From positions 1 through 36,062 of the forward strand of contig DATHET010000291.1 in the NCBI GenBank assembly GCA_035490315.1: DNA of 36,062 bases, given 5' to 3'. Below, one piece after another: positions 22,976 to 32,680 of the stretch. Below the pieces are notes generated by a model. It did not search any database, was not told where the DNA came from, and was given only the letters and a program-made list of their open reading frames with translations. The position numbers and the translations under genes are program-made. Source of the DNA: JADJQU01 sp035490315. GTDB lineage: Bacteria; Planctomycetota; UBA1135; GCA-002686595. Every line of letters starts with the position of its first letter. Position 1 is the stretch's first letter.

Positions 22976-25003
22976 TCAGGGTAACTGGAGCAGCAGCTGC
23001 GAAGTCCTGCCGACCTCGACCTCGACGGGAACGCGAGGACTGTAGACCTCCCCCATCCTCGCGCCGATCCAGTACGAGCCCGGTGCGATCGAGTCGATGT
23101 CGAAAGCGCCGTTGACGTCGGTCGAGACGTTCCACGAGCCGGAGAGGCTGAGGCCTGTCGCATCGAAGACGCGCACCAGGGCATTCCCGGCGGCATTGCC
23201 TCGGGCATCGGTAACGCGGCCGTGGATGAAGCCCTCAGGGAGAAGTCGGATCGTTGGGAGCTCGACGGCGATGGTTCCGACCCGGATGCCCGGGACGACG
23301 ACTCGCCCGAATGGAACGCGGCGGTCAGGCGTGCCCGAACCCAAGGTGTCAGGCGTGCGAATCACATAGGTACCTGGCGACAGCAGCGTGAATTCGAAGC
23401 GTCCGCGGCTGTCCGTGGACATGACCTTGAATCGGTCTCGCATGGTCTTCTGCTCCTCTTCTCCAGGCTCCGCCGTTCGCAGCAGGGTGACGCCAGCGCG
23501 AGACACCGTTGCGCCATCGGGGTTTCTGACTTCTCCGGTGATCGAGCCGCCGGGCAGATCGAACTCGAGAGTGCAGGGCGTGGCGTTCTCGACGGTCTTT
23601 TCGACGAACAGGAAGGACCCGCCTTGCGAAATCCAGAACTGGTAGAGCCCGGGGCCGTCCACGGACAGTTGGAATTCTCCTTCCTTGTCGGTCGTCGTCC
23701 GCCGCTCGACAGTCACCCTACCATCGCTCGCGGATGCTCCGATGTTGTAGCTCGAGAGCGGCACGCCGGCGCATCGCACCAGGCCGCGAACCAGGATCGA
23801 TCCCTGGTCGTCTTCCTGGTCGAAACTCACTTCGGTCGTGGCGCCTTCCTGGACGGAAATGTGCTTGCGCACTCCAGATGGGGAACGGCTGACCTTGAGC
23901 GAAGCACCCGCATCCGCGGACTCATTTTCTTGGGTCGTCTCGTGTGCCTTCAACTCGATCACGTACTTTTGAGGCACCACTCCTTCGAGAACGAATCTGC
24001 CCTCGGCGTCACTGCGTGCATCGCGCCAGCCGAGTGCTCCTTTGAAGCTGTAAAGGCCGATGCCCCTATCCGCGATGCTCCCCATCGAGGCATCGATGTG
24101 GCCGACGATGCGGCCCCCTTGCTGGAGGCGAAGCGTCACTTGGGCCGTTTGACCGCCGGAAACTCCTACATTCGTCCACTCGCTATCGCAGAAAGGAGGG
24201 TGAGAGGCCAGCAACTGGAATCCGCCGGGCTGCACAGGATCCAGAGTGAATCGCCCCGATTCGTCGGAGCGAGCGACGCTGCGGGTATCGAGATCACCAA
24301 ACGTGGGTCTGCTCTCCGCTGGCAGGCGCAACAGGATCGTCGCCTCCGAGACTGGCGAGCCGTCGGGAGCAAGCACGATCCCGTTCGCGCTGGCTGGATT
24401 CGGCAGAAGGATCGATGCAGTGGAAGTTCCTTGTGGAACCTGAACAAGGACCGGAGCCGACTTGATCGCTCGCTCGGATTCGGGCACGACGAACAATCCA
24501 TTGCCTTGCAGCAGTTCGACCACGCGAGAGCTGGGAGGCAGCTCGGAGCGTGCCTCGAGTATCCACTCGCCCGCGCGCGGGACACTCAACTTGAAGGCCC
24601 CACTCTCGCCCTCGAATGCTCGCGTGAGAGACTTGCTCTCGCGGCCAGTCGTCTGCAAGGCACCGCCTTTCCAAGCTGAGATCTCGAACTTGGCCACGGG
24701 ATTACCGCGCTCGTCGAAGACGGTTCCGCGAATGGTCAACGCGTCTTCCGATTTCGAAGCACCTGGCGCCTTTGCGGACGAGCCTGCGCCAGCACTTGGG
24801 ACGCTCGTGCGAGCCGAATTGGCTTGCTGGTTCGAGAGTGAGAGCAAGTCGTCCGCCTTCGTCCCCGTTTCCTCGGGAGAGATGATTGGCGGAGACGGCG
24901 CGCTCTCGCTTTCTTGGTGCCGCGCCATCCTGGGTCCCAGGATCCAGAGCACGGCCGCCGTCGCGAGGACAAGCACCAGGACGATGCGCAGTTTCGAATT
25001 CAT
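22976..25003 (-). CDS. Membrane-anchored protein with carboxypeptidase-regulatory-like domains
   Basis: 675 residues from ATG 25003 (an ATG at 25036 adds 11 polar residues). The first 25 residues are an uncleaved-looking membrane helix (LRIVLVLVLATAAVLWILG), followed by a low-complexity Ser/Ala linker to about 90. Then come repeated beta-sandwich modules of the carboxypeptidase-regulatory (CarboxypepD_reg/peptidase-associated) kind: IRGTVFDERGNPVAKFEISA, NGIVLAPDGSPVSEATILL, ITGEVRNPDGATVSRAGVTL, IHGRVTDARGNAAGNALVRV. There is no peptidase domain. The protein should face the periplasm or cell surface. Its layout equals the part after the sigma domains in the two sigma fusions of this window, so it may be a related sensor without the sigma head. 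It lies between the serine hydrolase and PolX on the same strand. Confidence 0.85.
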   Translation of the reverse strand: MNSKLRIVLVLVLATAAVLWILGPRMARHQESESAPSPPIISPEETGTKADDLLSLSNQQANSARTSVPSAGAGSSAKAPGASKSEDALTIRGTVFDERGNPVAKFEISAWKGGALQTTGRESKSLTRAFEGESGAFKLSVPRAGEWILEARSELPPSSRVVELLQGNGLFVVPESERAIKSAPVLVQVPQGTSTASILLPNPASANGIVLAPDGSPVSEATILLRLPAESRPTFGDLDTRSVARSDESGRFTLDPVQPGGFQLLASHPPFCDSEWTNVGVSGGQTAQVTLRLQQGGRIVGHIDASMGSIADRGIGLYSFKGALGWRDARSDAEGRFVLEGVVPQKYVIELKAHETTQENESADAGASLKVSRSPSGVRKHISVQEGATTEVSFDQEDDQGSILVRGLVRCAGVPLSSYNIGASASDGRVTVERRTTTDKEGEFQLSVDGPGLYQFWISQGGSFLFVEKTVENATPCTLEFDLPGGSITGEVRNPDGATVSRAGVTLLRTAEPGEEEQKTMRDRFKVMSTDSRGRFEFTLLSPGTYVIRTPDTLGSGTPDRRVPFGRVVVPGIRVGTIAVELPTIRLLPEGFIHGRVTDARGNAAGNALVRVFDATGLSLSGSWNVSTDVNGAFDIDSIAPGSYWIGARMGEVYSPRVPVEVEVGRTSQLLLQLP

Positions 25004-25102
25004 GACCGGCGACTCGCGTGCCACCGATCGAGTCATCCTACTCGCAGAGCTCGCGTTCGACCTCGGCCAGGTGGAAAGCGCCGCCGTGACGTGATTTCGC
25101 AG

Positions 25103-26209
25103 CTACTTCGCCTTGCGCGCTATCACCGCCAGATTGTCCGCGGTGATCTTTGGATGAGCTGCCGGCTCCTCGTTGCAGGCCAATGCAACGACGATGTCGT
25201 CGTCGACGTCGCGCATGAAGTAGGTGACCACCTTGCCCGTGTGGCCCGAATGCGCGTAGGTCAAGTGTCCCGAGTCCTTCGACACCTCCCAGCCCAGCGC
25301 GTAGTTGTTGAGCCCGACCGCGTAGTACTCGGTCTTCGCCGCCTGGCTCAGGATCTTCGTGCCGCCGAGCGCCTTGTGCCAGAGCAGCATGTCCGCGACG
25401 CTCGCGACCGCCCCGCCGCAGCCGCGATAGCCCCAGGTCATCTCGTACCCATACGCGAACTGCGGCCCACGTCCCCTCGCGTCGCGCGGCACGCGCTTGA
25501 GATCGATCTTGCCGTCGCCGACGAAGCCCGCGTCTTTCATCCCCGCCGGCTCGAAGAGCTGCTCCTCGCAATAACCCTCGTACGTCTTGCCCGCGAGCTT
25601 CTCGATGATCGCCGCGAGCACGATGTAGCACATGTTCGAGTACTCCCATTTCTCGCCTGGCTTGGAGACGATCGGCGCAGCCAGGAAGGCCTTGACCACC
25701 GCTTCGCGATCGCGCGGATCGACGCCGTCGAGGGCCGGCGTGCCGATCCCGGAAGTGTGGTTGAGCATCTGGCGCAGCGTCACCTTCGACTTGTCGTCGG
25801 GACACTTCGGGAAGAACTTCGACAGCGGATCCTCGATCGAAAGCTTCTTCTGCATCTCGAGCTTGAGCACCGCGGCCGCCGTGAATTGCTTGGTGACCGA
25901 GCACCAGTCCCACAAGGCATCGGACTTGAGCTTTACGTCCTTGTCCGCATCCGCGATCCCGAAGCCGCGCTCGAGCAGAATCTCACCCTTCCTGGCGACG
26001 AGCACGCAGCCCGAAAACCCATTCGGGAAGTTGGACGCGGAGCTCATGTATTCTTCGAGCCTCACGCCGATCGCTCCCTGCACGATTCCTTCCGCGACAG
26101 TCTCCGCGTTCGGCTTGGAAGGCTTGCCGCCTTTTTTCTGCGCGAGTGTCGGCGACACGATCGCGAGTCCGACGACGAGCGCGACGGCAAAGACTTTGGA
26201 CCAGGACAT
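25103..26209 (-). CDS. Secreted beta-lactamase-family serine hydrolase
   Basis: 368 residues from ATG 26209, where a signal peptide begins (MSWSKVFAVALVVGLAIVSP, cleavage after TLA-Q). Class C beta-lactamase/DD-peptidase motifs are complete: SVTK with Ser104 and Lys107, YSN at 190-192, and HSG at 320-322, which replaces the KTG of true beta-lactamases and is common in the esterase/D-aminopeptidase-like members. HTSGI is also present. It therefore hydrolyses an amide or ester outside the cytoplasm; a resistance role is not implied. It starts 42 bases after the sigma-fusion gene, on the same strand, so it is probably cotranscribed. Confidence 0.9.
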   Translation of the reverse strand: MSWSKVFAVALVVGLAIVSPTLAQKKGGKPSKPNAETVAEGIVQGAIGVRLEEYMSSASNFPNGFSGCVLVARKGEILLERGFGIADADKDVKLKSDALWDWCSVTKQFTAAAVLKLEMQKKLSIEDPLSKFFPKCPDDKSKVTLRQMLNHTSGIGTPALDGVDPRDREAVVKAFLAAPIVSKPGEKWEYSNMCYIVLAAIIEKLAGKTYEGYCEEQLFEPAGMKDAGFVGDGKIDLKRVPRDARGRGPQFAYGYEMTWGYRGCGGAVASVADMLLWHKALGGTKILSQAAKTEYYAVGLNNYALGWEVSKDSGHLTYAHSGHTGKVVTYFMRDVDDDIVVALACNEEPAAHPKITADNLAVIARKAK

Positions 26210-26251
26210 GGCGGTGGCCTCCGATGCTGAAAGACTGCGAATCATGGCTGC

Positions 26252-29200
26252 TCAGAATCCGCCGACCGTCGCGCCGGGATAGCCGGGAGTGAGCGACTCC
26301 GGCGAGGGCCCGAGTTCCGTTGGTCCACTGTCGGGAACCGGCTCGATGGCCAGGCTTTCGGCTTCTTCCGGCATCACGTGCACGATCTCGGCGTGCTTCC
26401 ACCACGTGCCGTTGCACCACACGCGCACGTTGTAATCGCCGGCCATCACTTTCTGGATGTCGAATCGGCCCGTGTCCCGATCGACTTCGCTCGAAGGCCG
26501 ATAATTGATCGGCCCGTCGACCATCTCGATCATGACGTGAATCGGGTTCGGCGCGGGCGCGTGGATCGCTGACATGTTGACGCGCCCAGCGACGCGGCAG
26601 TACTCGAGCAGCGTGACGTCGATCGGATTCGGACCGCTCTTCACTTCGAGGCCGTCAAGCACCGTGTTGCCTCCAGGCGTCAAGGCCTGGAGATTGATCT
26701 TGCCGACGGGCACCAGGTCGAAATGGAAACGGCCTTGCGCGTCCGTGTCGGCGTGAAGACTGACGCCGAAACCCTCGTGGCCGCTGACATGCACGCTGCA
26801 CTTCGCGACGGCTCTCCCCGCGCGATCGTGCACGAGACCATTGACCTCGCCCGCAGCGATATTGAAGTTGTGCTCGAGCTCGGACGCGCCCGGCGGAATC
26901 GCGATCTCCTCGTAAGCGAGCATGGAGTCGTCGTCCGCCCGGCGCAGCTGGATCTGGATCTGCATCGACTCCGTCGGCATCCCGAGTCCATCGATGCGGT
27001 AATACCCGTCCGAGTCCGTCCGGGCCTTGACCATCGGGATCGGCCCCGACGCCGCCTGCCGCGTGAAGTCGAAGGCGCCGACGACCAGATCGCCGCGCGA
27101 GAGACCGTTGACCTTGACGCGGCCATGGACGGAGATCGTCGGTTTTCCGGGAGCGAGGCGGGCGGTCGACTCCTCCATCACCAGGCTCACGTTCTCCCCG
27201 GGCAGGATCTCGACGTCCGCGACCGCGCGCATGCGTCGCTTTGGACTGCGAGAGCCGTCGAGGCTGGAGGAGAAGACGATTTCCTCTTCCTTCGAGGACG
27301 CATTGGGTGGCAGGTAAGCGCTGACGCGCCAACGGCCAGCACCGAGGCCGCGCAAGCTGCACATCCCGCGAGCATCGGTGGCCGCGCGGCGCGGCGCGAT
27401 CGGCAGGCCGGCCCGTGATTCCGCTCCGAGCGCCAGCACTTCGAGCGAGCGCGATCCTTCGACTGGATTTCCGTCGCGCATAATCCGCAAGTCGAGCCCG
27501 CCGAGCGGTCCGAGGCGCAACGTCACGTCTCGATCCGCGGCCCCAACGTCGAGCACTCGAGGCGAACATTCCGGATAGGACGCGACCAGCGTCAAGGGCG
27601 TCGCGGGCAAGCCCGATAGCCGCGCGACTCCGTTTGCATCCGTGCGCGCGCTGGCGAGCGGCAGATTGCTCCAGTGCTCGATGCCAGAATCCTCGGGCAA
27701 CACGCTCCGCATCCAAGCCGGCTCCTGCGCGGCGCGAGCGAACACGCGCGCGCCCGCGAGCGGCTTGTCGGAACTATCGAGGACATGGACAACGACGCCG
27801 CGCGCCGACTCGAGCTGGAGCACGACAGTGCGATCCGAATCGAGCTCCACACTCAGGTGTTCGTCGAGCGAATTCCCCCCGCTCGCAGAAACTTCGTAGA
27901 TTCCCTCGAAGAGACCCTTCACTGTCGCGCGGCTCTCGCCGGCGCGCAGGTCGATCGTTTGCAAGGCCTCGGCGAGTCCGAGCGCGAGCAGCTCGCCGCG
28001 AGGCCTTCCAGCGCGAACAGCGATGCGCACATCCGCCGGCTCGAGCGCGCCGCGGCGCAGCTCCACGGTCAGGTCGAAGCGCTTCGGAATGCGGATCTCG
28101 AGCTCCGAGCCGATGCCATGCGGTCCACTCGCGCACCACGCGCGCTCGCCTTGCGCGCGCACGGCCACGAAGGCTTCGCGCGGCGCCTGACCGCCGATCG
28201 AGAAGCGGCCCTGAGCCTCGGTGCGCCCGATCCGTTGCAGGAGATGCACATCGATACCCGGCAGACTGCGCGGTCCGACGAGCACTTCGGCGTTGGCGAG
28301 AGGCGCTCCGTCGGCGCCGACCACGCGTCCGCGAACAGTCTCCGCTGCAAACAACTCGAGATCGCCGAGATCGAGCGTCGCGCCCGGCTTCACCTCGGGC
28401 ATGACGAGCTTGGGAAAGCGTCCGAGCTTGCTCGCGGTCACCACGACCGCTCCCGCGCGCACTCCGCTCAACCGGAAGCGCCCTTCGGCGTCGCTGACGG
28501 TCTCCGGCGCACCCATGGATTTCCACAGCGGCGTTACCCAGGCCGGAAGCTCCATGACGGTGAGACCGCCGTCACCTGACGACGAGCCACGTGCATCCCA
28601 CATGATCGCGCTGTCGGGATGCAGCAGGTCCGGCCGCAAACAGCTCAAGCGATAGCCGAACTCCTGCGACACGGGAAGATCGGGCGCGACGCGCACTTGC
28701 GCTCCCACTACGGGCTGCCCTTCCGCGAAAAGGCGCCCCGTAATCGTCGCTCCCTCGCCGAGCACCAGCTCGCCGATGTCGACGACTTCCCCCGAGCGCA
28801 GCTCGCACTCCGGCCGGAAGATAACCACCGGCAAATTCGCCGGCGCAGCGAGCAGCACGAAGCTCGCCCTTGCATCGAGTCCCGTGATTTCGAAGCGACC
28901 GTCCGCGCCGGCGATCGCGCTGTGCTCGAAGGGCGTCGAGTCACTCGCTTGACTAGCGTGCATCCCGCCTGAGAAGAGCTCGGCGGGATCGAAACTGATC
29001 GCGCGCAAAGCGCACTGCGCCGCGGGGCTGCGCTGAGCCGTCAGAAGCCGGCCGCGCAATCCACAGCTCGGCGCAGGCGCGTCCTCCGCCTGGCCGTCGG
29101 TGGTGCCTGACCCCGCGACGAGTGCCTCTCCGCGCCGTCCTGGCGGCGCAAGAGTCTCTGGTTTTCCTTCGATCGGATCCGTCGCCTCGACAGTCGAATG

Positions 29201-29971
29201 AGTCCGCGCGGACACCGCCGGCACGAGCGGCTCGGCATCGCGCGGCCACACGATCCACATCAAGGCAGCGGCGACGAGCGTTGCGACGAATCCGACGGCG
29301 GTCTTCATGAACATCGATCCTCCGATGAAGGCGAACACGGATCCGGCCGCTGTGACAGTCGACGAATGGGCCAGCACGGTCGCGCGCACCGCGGCCAGGC
29401 CGCGCTCGGACAGCGCGAAGGTGGCGAGGAATCCAGCGAATCCGGCCGGAAGCGTCTGGCGCAGCAACTCGAGCCCGCGCTTCAAGCGCGTGCGCACGGT
29501 CTCGAGCGGCACCTCGGTCGCGTGCGCGATCTCGGTCGGCGTGAGCCCGTGCAGCAGGCGCAGGTTCAGGACGATGCGATAGTGAGCTGGCAGTCCCGCG
29601 ACGCGGCTCGCGATCGTCTCAGCGAATTCCAAAGCTGCCGCCGCGTCGTGCGGATCCTCCGGCTGCGGCAAATTGAGGTCGCGCGGCTCGACGCGCCGCG
29701 AGCTCTTCTCTCGTTGGCGATGCGCGCAGCGCGCGAGAATTGCGACCAACCACGGCATCAGGGGCCGCTTGGGATCGAAGTCTTGCGCGTGGGCGATCGC
29801 GGCGAGAAAAGTCTGCTGGACCACGTCCTCGGCGTCGGCAGGCGCGCGAGTGAGGTGCGCGGCGACGAGCAGGAGCTCGGGGGCCACGGCGTCGAAGACT
29901 TTCGCCAGCGCCGCGGGCTCCGCGGTGCGCTGGTAGCGAACGAAAGCCTCCTGTGCCGCCTGACCTTCCAT
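26252..29971 (-). CDS. ECF sigma factor fused to TM helix and a long carboxypeptidase-regulatory array
   Basis: About 1239 residues from ATG 29971, chosen because AGAAGGG lies just upstream and the sigma domain begins close by; ATG 30043 would add 24 residues. Region 2 of an ECF sigma-70 is at about 31-92 (DAEDVVQQTFLAAIAHAQDF, then PWLVAILARCAHRQ). Region 4 with its HTH is at 131-173 (LHGLTPTEIAHATEVPLETV). A membrane helix follows at about 225-242, then about 1000 residues of exported beta modules of the carboxypeptidase-regulatory type (VRGRVVGADGAPLANAEVLV, ITGRLFAEGQPVVGAQVRV, AGRVNMSAIHAPAPNPI). No anti-sigma gene is adjacent. I infer a one-protein surface sensor whose sigma part is held at the membrane. 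ECF sigma factors with C-terminal extensions are known from planctomycetes. Confidence 0.88.
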   Translation of the reverse strand: MEGQAAQEAFVRYQRTAEPAALAKVFDAVAPELLLVAAHLTRAPADAEDVVQQTFLAAIAHAQDFDPKRPLMPWLVAILARCAHRQREKSSRRVEPRDLNLPQPEDPHDAAAALEFAETIASRVAGLPAHYRIVLNLRLLHGLTPTEIAHATEVPLETVRTRLKRGLELLRQTLPAGFAGFLATFALSERGLAAVRATVLAHSSTVTAAGSVFAFIGGSMFMKTAVGFVATLVAAALMWIVWPRDAEPLVPAVSARTHSTVEATDPIEGKPETLAPPGRRGEALVAGSGTTDGQAEDAPAPSCGLRGRLLTAQRSPAAQCALRAISFDPAELFSGGMHASQASDSTPFEHSAIAGADGRFEITGLDARASFVLLAAPANLPVVIFRPECELRSGEVVDIGELVLGEGATITGRLFAEGQPVVGAQVRVAPDLPVSQEFGYRLSCLRPDLLHPDSAIMWDARGSSSGDGGLTVMELPAWVTPLWKSMGAPETVSDAEGRFRLSGVRAGAVVVTASKLGRFPKLVMPEVKPGATLDLGDLELFAAETVRGRVVGADGAPLANAEVLVGPRSLPGIDVHLLQRIGRTEAQGRFSIGGQAPREAFVAVRAQGERAWCASGPHGIGSELEIRIPKRFDLTVELRRGALEPADVRIAVRAGRPRGELLALGLAEALQTIDLRAGESRATVKGLFEGIYEVSASGGNSLDEHLSVELDSDRTVVLQLESARGVVVHVLDSSDKPLAGARVFARAAQEPAWMRSVLPEDSGIEHWSNLPLASARTDANGVARLSGLPATPLTLVASYPECSPRVLDVGAADRDVTLRLGPLGGLDLRIMRDGNPVEGSRSLEVLALGAESRAGLPIAPRRAATDARGMCSLRGLGAGRWRVSAYLPPNASSKEEEIVFSSSLDGSRSPKRRMRAVADVEILPGENVSLVMEESTARLAPGKPTISVHGRVKVNGLSRGDLVVGAFDFTRQAASGPIPMVKARTDSDGYYRIDGLGMPTESMQIQIQLRRADDDSMLAYEEIAIPPGASELEHNFNIAAGEVNGLVHDRAGRAVAKCSVHVSGHEGFGVSLHADTDAQGRFHFDLVPVGKINLQALTPGGNTVLDGLEVKSGPNPIDVTLLEYCRVAGRVNMSAIHAPAPNPIHVMIEMVDGPINYRPSSEVDRDTGRFDIQKVMAGDYNVRVWCNGTWWKHAEIVHVMPEEAESLAIEPVPDSGPTELGPSPESLTPGYPGATVGGF

Positions 29972-30208
29972 GGGGCCCTTCTTCCACGCAGAGGCGTCGG
30001 AGGGTTCAGCAATCCGGAGAAACTGGCTGGGGTCGGAGGACATGCAGCTTGGGCGGCGGCCGCGGCCCTTGACCTATCCCCTGCGGCGGAGTGGAAACCT
30101 CTGGGCTCGGTATCTCTTTGGTCGGCCTAGACCGACTCGGAGCCTTCGACTCTCAGTCCCCGGCGATGCGAGGCTCCCTCGGACACTCGCCCCGGGCGAG
30201 CGGTAGCC

Positions 30209-31330
30209 CTAGCGGTCCTCGACGAACTCCACGTTCGCGCGCTTTTTCGTCCTCGGCAACGGGCTCGCGGGCTCGCTGCGATGATCAACGAGCGTGATCC
30301 GAACGCGAAGTTGTTTCGTCACAGCGTCGACATCGCTGATCATATTGAGTTCCGCCGCGCGATGGATGGCATCGTGCAGGGGAGCGAGCACCGCGTCGGC
30401 AGATCGATCGAGGGCTTCTAGGAAGCCTGTGTTGTCCTCAAATGCGTGATCGGCCGTAAGTCGCTCGCGAAAATCAGGCGCAAGACTGCCCAATTGCCGC
30501 TCGAGCAGGCGCAGACGCCATTCGAGCTGGTCCTGCACTTCACTAAGACCGTCGTTCCACCAACCGGTCGCGTATTCCGAGCGTGAGAATCCGACCTCCA
30601 GATCCGCGCTCCCTGTCCTGGGCAACTTCAAGTTATAGAGCACCCGCGGCGGCCATACGGGATGGGAGCTGCGGTGCGCCCCACCGCGACAACAGAATGT
30701 CATTCCTCGCAGCGAATCCGGGTCGCGGACGACGAATTCGAGCGGCCAGGGCTGAGCGATCAACAATGGTTCGACGACTCGCGGCTCGCCCGCCGCGACG
30801 AGTGTGCACGCGCTGGCCCAATGTCCCGACAGCGAATCCCAGCCGAGATCGAAGAAACGCACCAGGCCTTCCAGGTCGGGCGGGTCAGCCTTGGCGAGCA
30901 GCAGATACGTCTGCGATGCGAACTCCTTCTTCGGACGGGTCAGGAGCAGGTCGGCCGATACTCGCGCGTCGAGTCGGATCAGGGCGTCGAGCAGGCAACG
31001 AGTGGGCTCCGGGTTCCAATACTTCGTGGAGCGCTTCTCCCGCTCGAGGGAAGCGATCAAGGCCGGGACGCATTCCGTGCGCCGATGCTTGCCGGCCAGA
31101 TACGCTCCGCCTTCGACGAAGAACTCGCTCTCCGAAGCGATCATCGCGGGAAGCAGGGCCAGCGCCGATTCAAGCTCGGCGCCGCTCAGCTTGTGCTCGC
31201 GCAGACCGTCCATTGCGCTGCGCAGCTCGATTGACGGAGACAAAGGAACTTGCGTTCGCTGCGCCGCGGACACACTCGCGAGCGCTACGAGTGCTAGCGC
31301 CTCGAAAGCACGCTTGCCCGTGATGCGCAT
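30209..31330 (-). CDS. Secreted hypothetical protein, mostly helical
   Basis: 373 residues from ATG 31330. The N-terminus is a signal peptide (GKRAFEALALVALASVSAAQ, cleavage after SAA). The mature protein is helical with Leu-rich spacing reminiscent of HEAT-like repeats (LSGAELESALALLPAMIASE, ECVPALIASLEREKRS), and has a CC pair at about residue 225. No family recognised. It is flanked by gaps of about 140 bases and is probably monocistronic. The 30044-30208 gap upstream of the sigma fusion holds no gene. Confidence 0.7.
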   Translation of the reverse strand: MRITGKRAFEALALVALASVSAAQRTQVPLSPSIELRSAMDGLREHKLSGAELESALALLPAMIASESEFFVEGGAYLAGKHRRTECVPALIASLEREKRSTKYWNPEPTRCLLDALIRLDARVSADLLLTRPKKEFASQTYLLLAKADPPDLEGLVRFFDLGWDSLSGHWASACTLVAAGEPRVVEPLLIAQPWPLEFVVRDPDSLRGMTFCCRGGAHRSSHPVWPPRVLYNLKLPRTGSADLEVGFSRSEYATGWWNDGLSEVQDQLEWRLRLLERQLGSLAPDFRERLTADHAFEDNTGFLEALDRSADAVLAPLHDAIHRAAELNMISDVDAVTKQLRVRITLVDHRSEPASPLPRTKKRANVEFVEDR

Positions 31331-31467
31331 CCTCCGCGGCCAGAAGGAGAGCTTCGCGCGTGCGTTCACAGTTCCACGGTACTCCCGACGATGGAATCCT
31401 GACAACACCCGCGCGCAACGCCGGCGAACGAGGCCGGTTCACGGTTTCCGTGACCGGACGGCGGGTA

Positions 31468-32553
31468 TCAACGTCCCTCGCGGAAGATTCGAGCCAGCTC
31501 GTGCGGCGGCACGACTTCGAGCTGCTCGAACGTGCACTCGCGCGGAGCCTTGTCCTTGCGCCAGCGCCGAAACTGCGCCATGTGACGGAACCGCGTGCCC
31601 TGCATGTGATCGTAGGCGACCTCGAGCACGAGCTTGGGACGCAGCGGCTCCCACGACAGGTCCTTGCCCTGACTCCAGCGACTTTGAGCTCCTGGCCGTC
31701 GCTGTTCCGTACCGCCACCCTGCGGCGCGCCCTCCGCCCAATCTCTCCACGGGTGCTTCGCGAGGCTCGTCTTGTACGGCGCGAGAAATTTCACCAGCTC
31801 GCGACGCTTCTCCATCGTGAAGCTCGCGCAGACTCCGACGTGCTGCAGGTCGCCATCCGCGTCGTAGAGACCGAGCAGCAGCGATCCCACGGCGGTTCCC
31901 TTCGAGCCCTTGTGCCAGCGGAAACCCGCGACGACGCAATCACAGTCTCGCTCGTGCTTGATCTTCAGCATCGAGCGTTTGTTCGGCTCGTACGGTCCCG
32001 TCGCGAGCTTGGCGATGACGCCGTCGAGACCGGCTCCCTCGAAGCGCTTGAACCAATCGGCGGCGGTTTTCCGCTCGCGCGTCGCGGGAGTGAGATGGAG
32101 CGGAGGCTCGGTTTCCGCGAGCGCCTTCTCGAGCGCGGCGCGGCGAGCCTCGAAAGGCTTGGCGCGCAGATCGCGCGCTCCGACGCACAGCATGTCGAAG
32201 AAGATCATCGACGCGGGCATCTCACGCGATAGCCTTTCCACGCGCGACGTCGCCGGGTGAAGGCGCATCTGGAGTGCGCTGAAGTCGAGCGCCTTGCCGT
32301 TCGCGATGACGATCTCGCCGTCGACGACGCATTTCTTGGGGAGCTGCTTGCGCAGTGGCTCGAGCAGCTCGGGGTAGTAGCGGGCCAAGGGCTTCGCGTC
32401 GCGGCTCTGGATGAAGATCTCGCGGCCATCGCGGAAAACAAGCGCGCGGAAGCCGTCCCACTTGGGCTCGAAGATCCAATCGTCGCCCGTCGGAAGAGCT
32501 TCGACGCGCTTGGCGAGCATCGGCAGGACAGGCGGCTGGACGGCAAGCTTCAC
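31468..32553 (-). CDS. ligC: ATP-dependent DNA ligase, LigC type
   Basis: 361 residues from GTG 32553, giving the typical start V-K-L-A-V-Q-P-P-V-L-P-M-L-A-K; longer in-frame starts add non-family sequence. The adenylation motif I is KWDG with the ATP-attacking Lys31. Motif III is around FFDML (about 118-122), motif IV DGVIAKL (about 187), and motif V MLKIKH with Lys207 and Lys209. The C-terminal OB-fold region follows (CDCVVAGFRWHKGS, LRPKLVLEVAYDHMQ). There are no LigD polymerase or nuclease domains, so it is a LigC-like stand-alone ligase used in repair (base-excision or end-joining backup). It is divergent from the CAP gene, 127 bases apart. Confidence 0.92.
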   Translation of the reverse strand: MKLAVQPPVLPMLAKRVEALPTGDDWIFEPKWDGFRALVFRDGREIFIQSRDAKPLARYYPELLEPLRKQLPKKCVVDGEIVIANGKALDFSALQMRLHPATSRVERLSREMPASMIFFDMLCVGARDLRAKPFEARRAALEKALAETEPPLHLTPATRERKTAADWFKRFEGAGLDGVIAKLATGPYEPNKRSMLKIKHERDCDCVVAGFRWHKGSKGTAVGSLLLGLYDADGDLQHVGVCASFTMEKRRELVKFLAPYKTSLAKHPWRDWAEGAPQGGGTEQRRPGAQSRWSQGKDLSWEPLRPKLVLEVAYDHMQGTRFRHMAQFRRWRKDKAPRECTFEQLEVVPPHELARIFREGR

Positions 32554-32680
32554 GGCGCAAGCTAGGACGGAATGCCCGCGGGCTCCGCCCCTGCGTTCGT
32601 GATTCATTCCTCCCAGCGAACCGGGCGCTTGGATCGCCTTCTTTTCGAGCGCATTTCGTAAGCTCTCGATTCCTTCCCGC

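Noticed and set aside
22915..23208. N-terminal extension of PolX
   Set aside because: It overlaps the end of the upstream gene in another frame and is low-complexity Ser/Arg/Pro sequence; PolX proteins begin near EAAETLREIG.
25103..26209. True class C beta-lactamase (resistance gene)
   Set aside because: The third motif is HSG rather than KTG and the family is mostly esterases or peptidases, so resistance is not supported.
23222..26230. Long plus-strand frames opposite the carboxypeptidase-regulatory and serine hydrolase genes
   Set aside because: The minus-strand genes have signal or membrane segments and catalytic motifs; the plus-strand frames have none.
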